Positions 5,826 through 5,864 of a DNA stretch of 5,864 nucleotides are shown here, piece after piece. Below the pieces are notes generated by a model, which was not told where the DNA came from, did no database searches, and saw nothing but the letters and a program-made list of their open reading frames with translations. A program made the position numbers and the translations under genes. Origin of the DNA: Sphingomonadaceae bacterium (GTDB lineage Bacteria > Pseudomonadota > Alphaproteobacteria > Sphingomonadales > Sphingomonadaceae); NCBI GenBank assembly GCA_019245455.1, contig JAFARM010000298.1:1-5864 (forward strand), read 5' to 3'. Position 1 is the stretch's first letter. Every line of letters starts with the position of its first letter.

Positions 5826-5864
5826 TGCCGTCGCCCCCGATCTCGATCGCGACCGCGCGGCCGC
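5806..5864 (-). CDS. gspH: GspH C-terminal end (partial)
   Basis: On the minus strand a frame enters the window and ends at TAG (5808-5806). It encodes GRAVAIEIGGDGNVQLAR, which fits the last beta-strands of the pseudopilin GspH (a GR(A/P)V-x-I-x(4-5)-DG-x-V ending). Only 18 complete codons are present, so the call rests on this short match and on the position directly before gspI, the usual gspH-gspI-gspJ-gspK order. The rest of the gene lies beyond the window. With the ATG at 5825 chosen for gspI, the two genes overlap by 20 bases. Confidence 0.72.
   Translation of the reverse strand, partial: GRAVAIEIGGDGNVQLAR

Overview
The window is GC-rich DNA whose protein signatures point to an alphaproteobacterium, most probably a sphingomonad. 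The reasons are the style of the TonB-dependent receptor, the type II secretion genes with ATGA/GTGA start-stop overlaps, and dispersed palindromes built on CCCTCCCCC/GGGGGAGGG. The genus cannot be fixed from the sequence alone.

Layout. From 1 to 2280 (+) runs the 3' part of a TonB-dependent outer-membrane receptor; its signal peptide and TonB box lie before the window. A convergent intergenic region of 263 bases (2281-2543) holds a good intrinsic terminator for the receptor and one copy of a palindromic repeat element. From 5864 down to 2544 (-) lies a compact run of genes: the last codons of gspH, then gspI, gspJ, gspK, a PhoB-type response regulator and a small GspC-like inner-membrane protein. 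The pairs gspH/gspI (with the start chosen here), gspI/gspJ, gspJ/gspK and phoB/gspC-like overlap. Only gspK and phoB are separated, by 52 bases.

How the genes work together. GspH, I, J and K are the minor pseudopilins that form and cap the tip of the type II secretion pseudopilus. GspC normally links the inner-membrane platform to the outer-membrane secretin. A PhoB regulator sits between gspK and the GspC-like gene and shares bases with the latter. The gap before it holds a candidate Pho box, two 7-mers at 11-base spacing. Together these suggest a link between phosphate starvation and type II secretion, a theme known from other proteobacteria. The receptor is on the opposite strand and need not be functionally linked.

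The oddest feature is the start of gspI. A copy of the palindromic element (5676-5787) lies between the gspH stop and the conserved GFTLIEM pilin motif, and the gspI frame is open right through it. No usual start codon exists between the element and the pilin motif, so the pseudopilin appears to have gained a 55-residue leader made mostly of translated repeat. The second copy (2423-2532) lies just after the GspC-like gene in the opposite orientation, so the two copies bracket the gspI-to-gspC segment.
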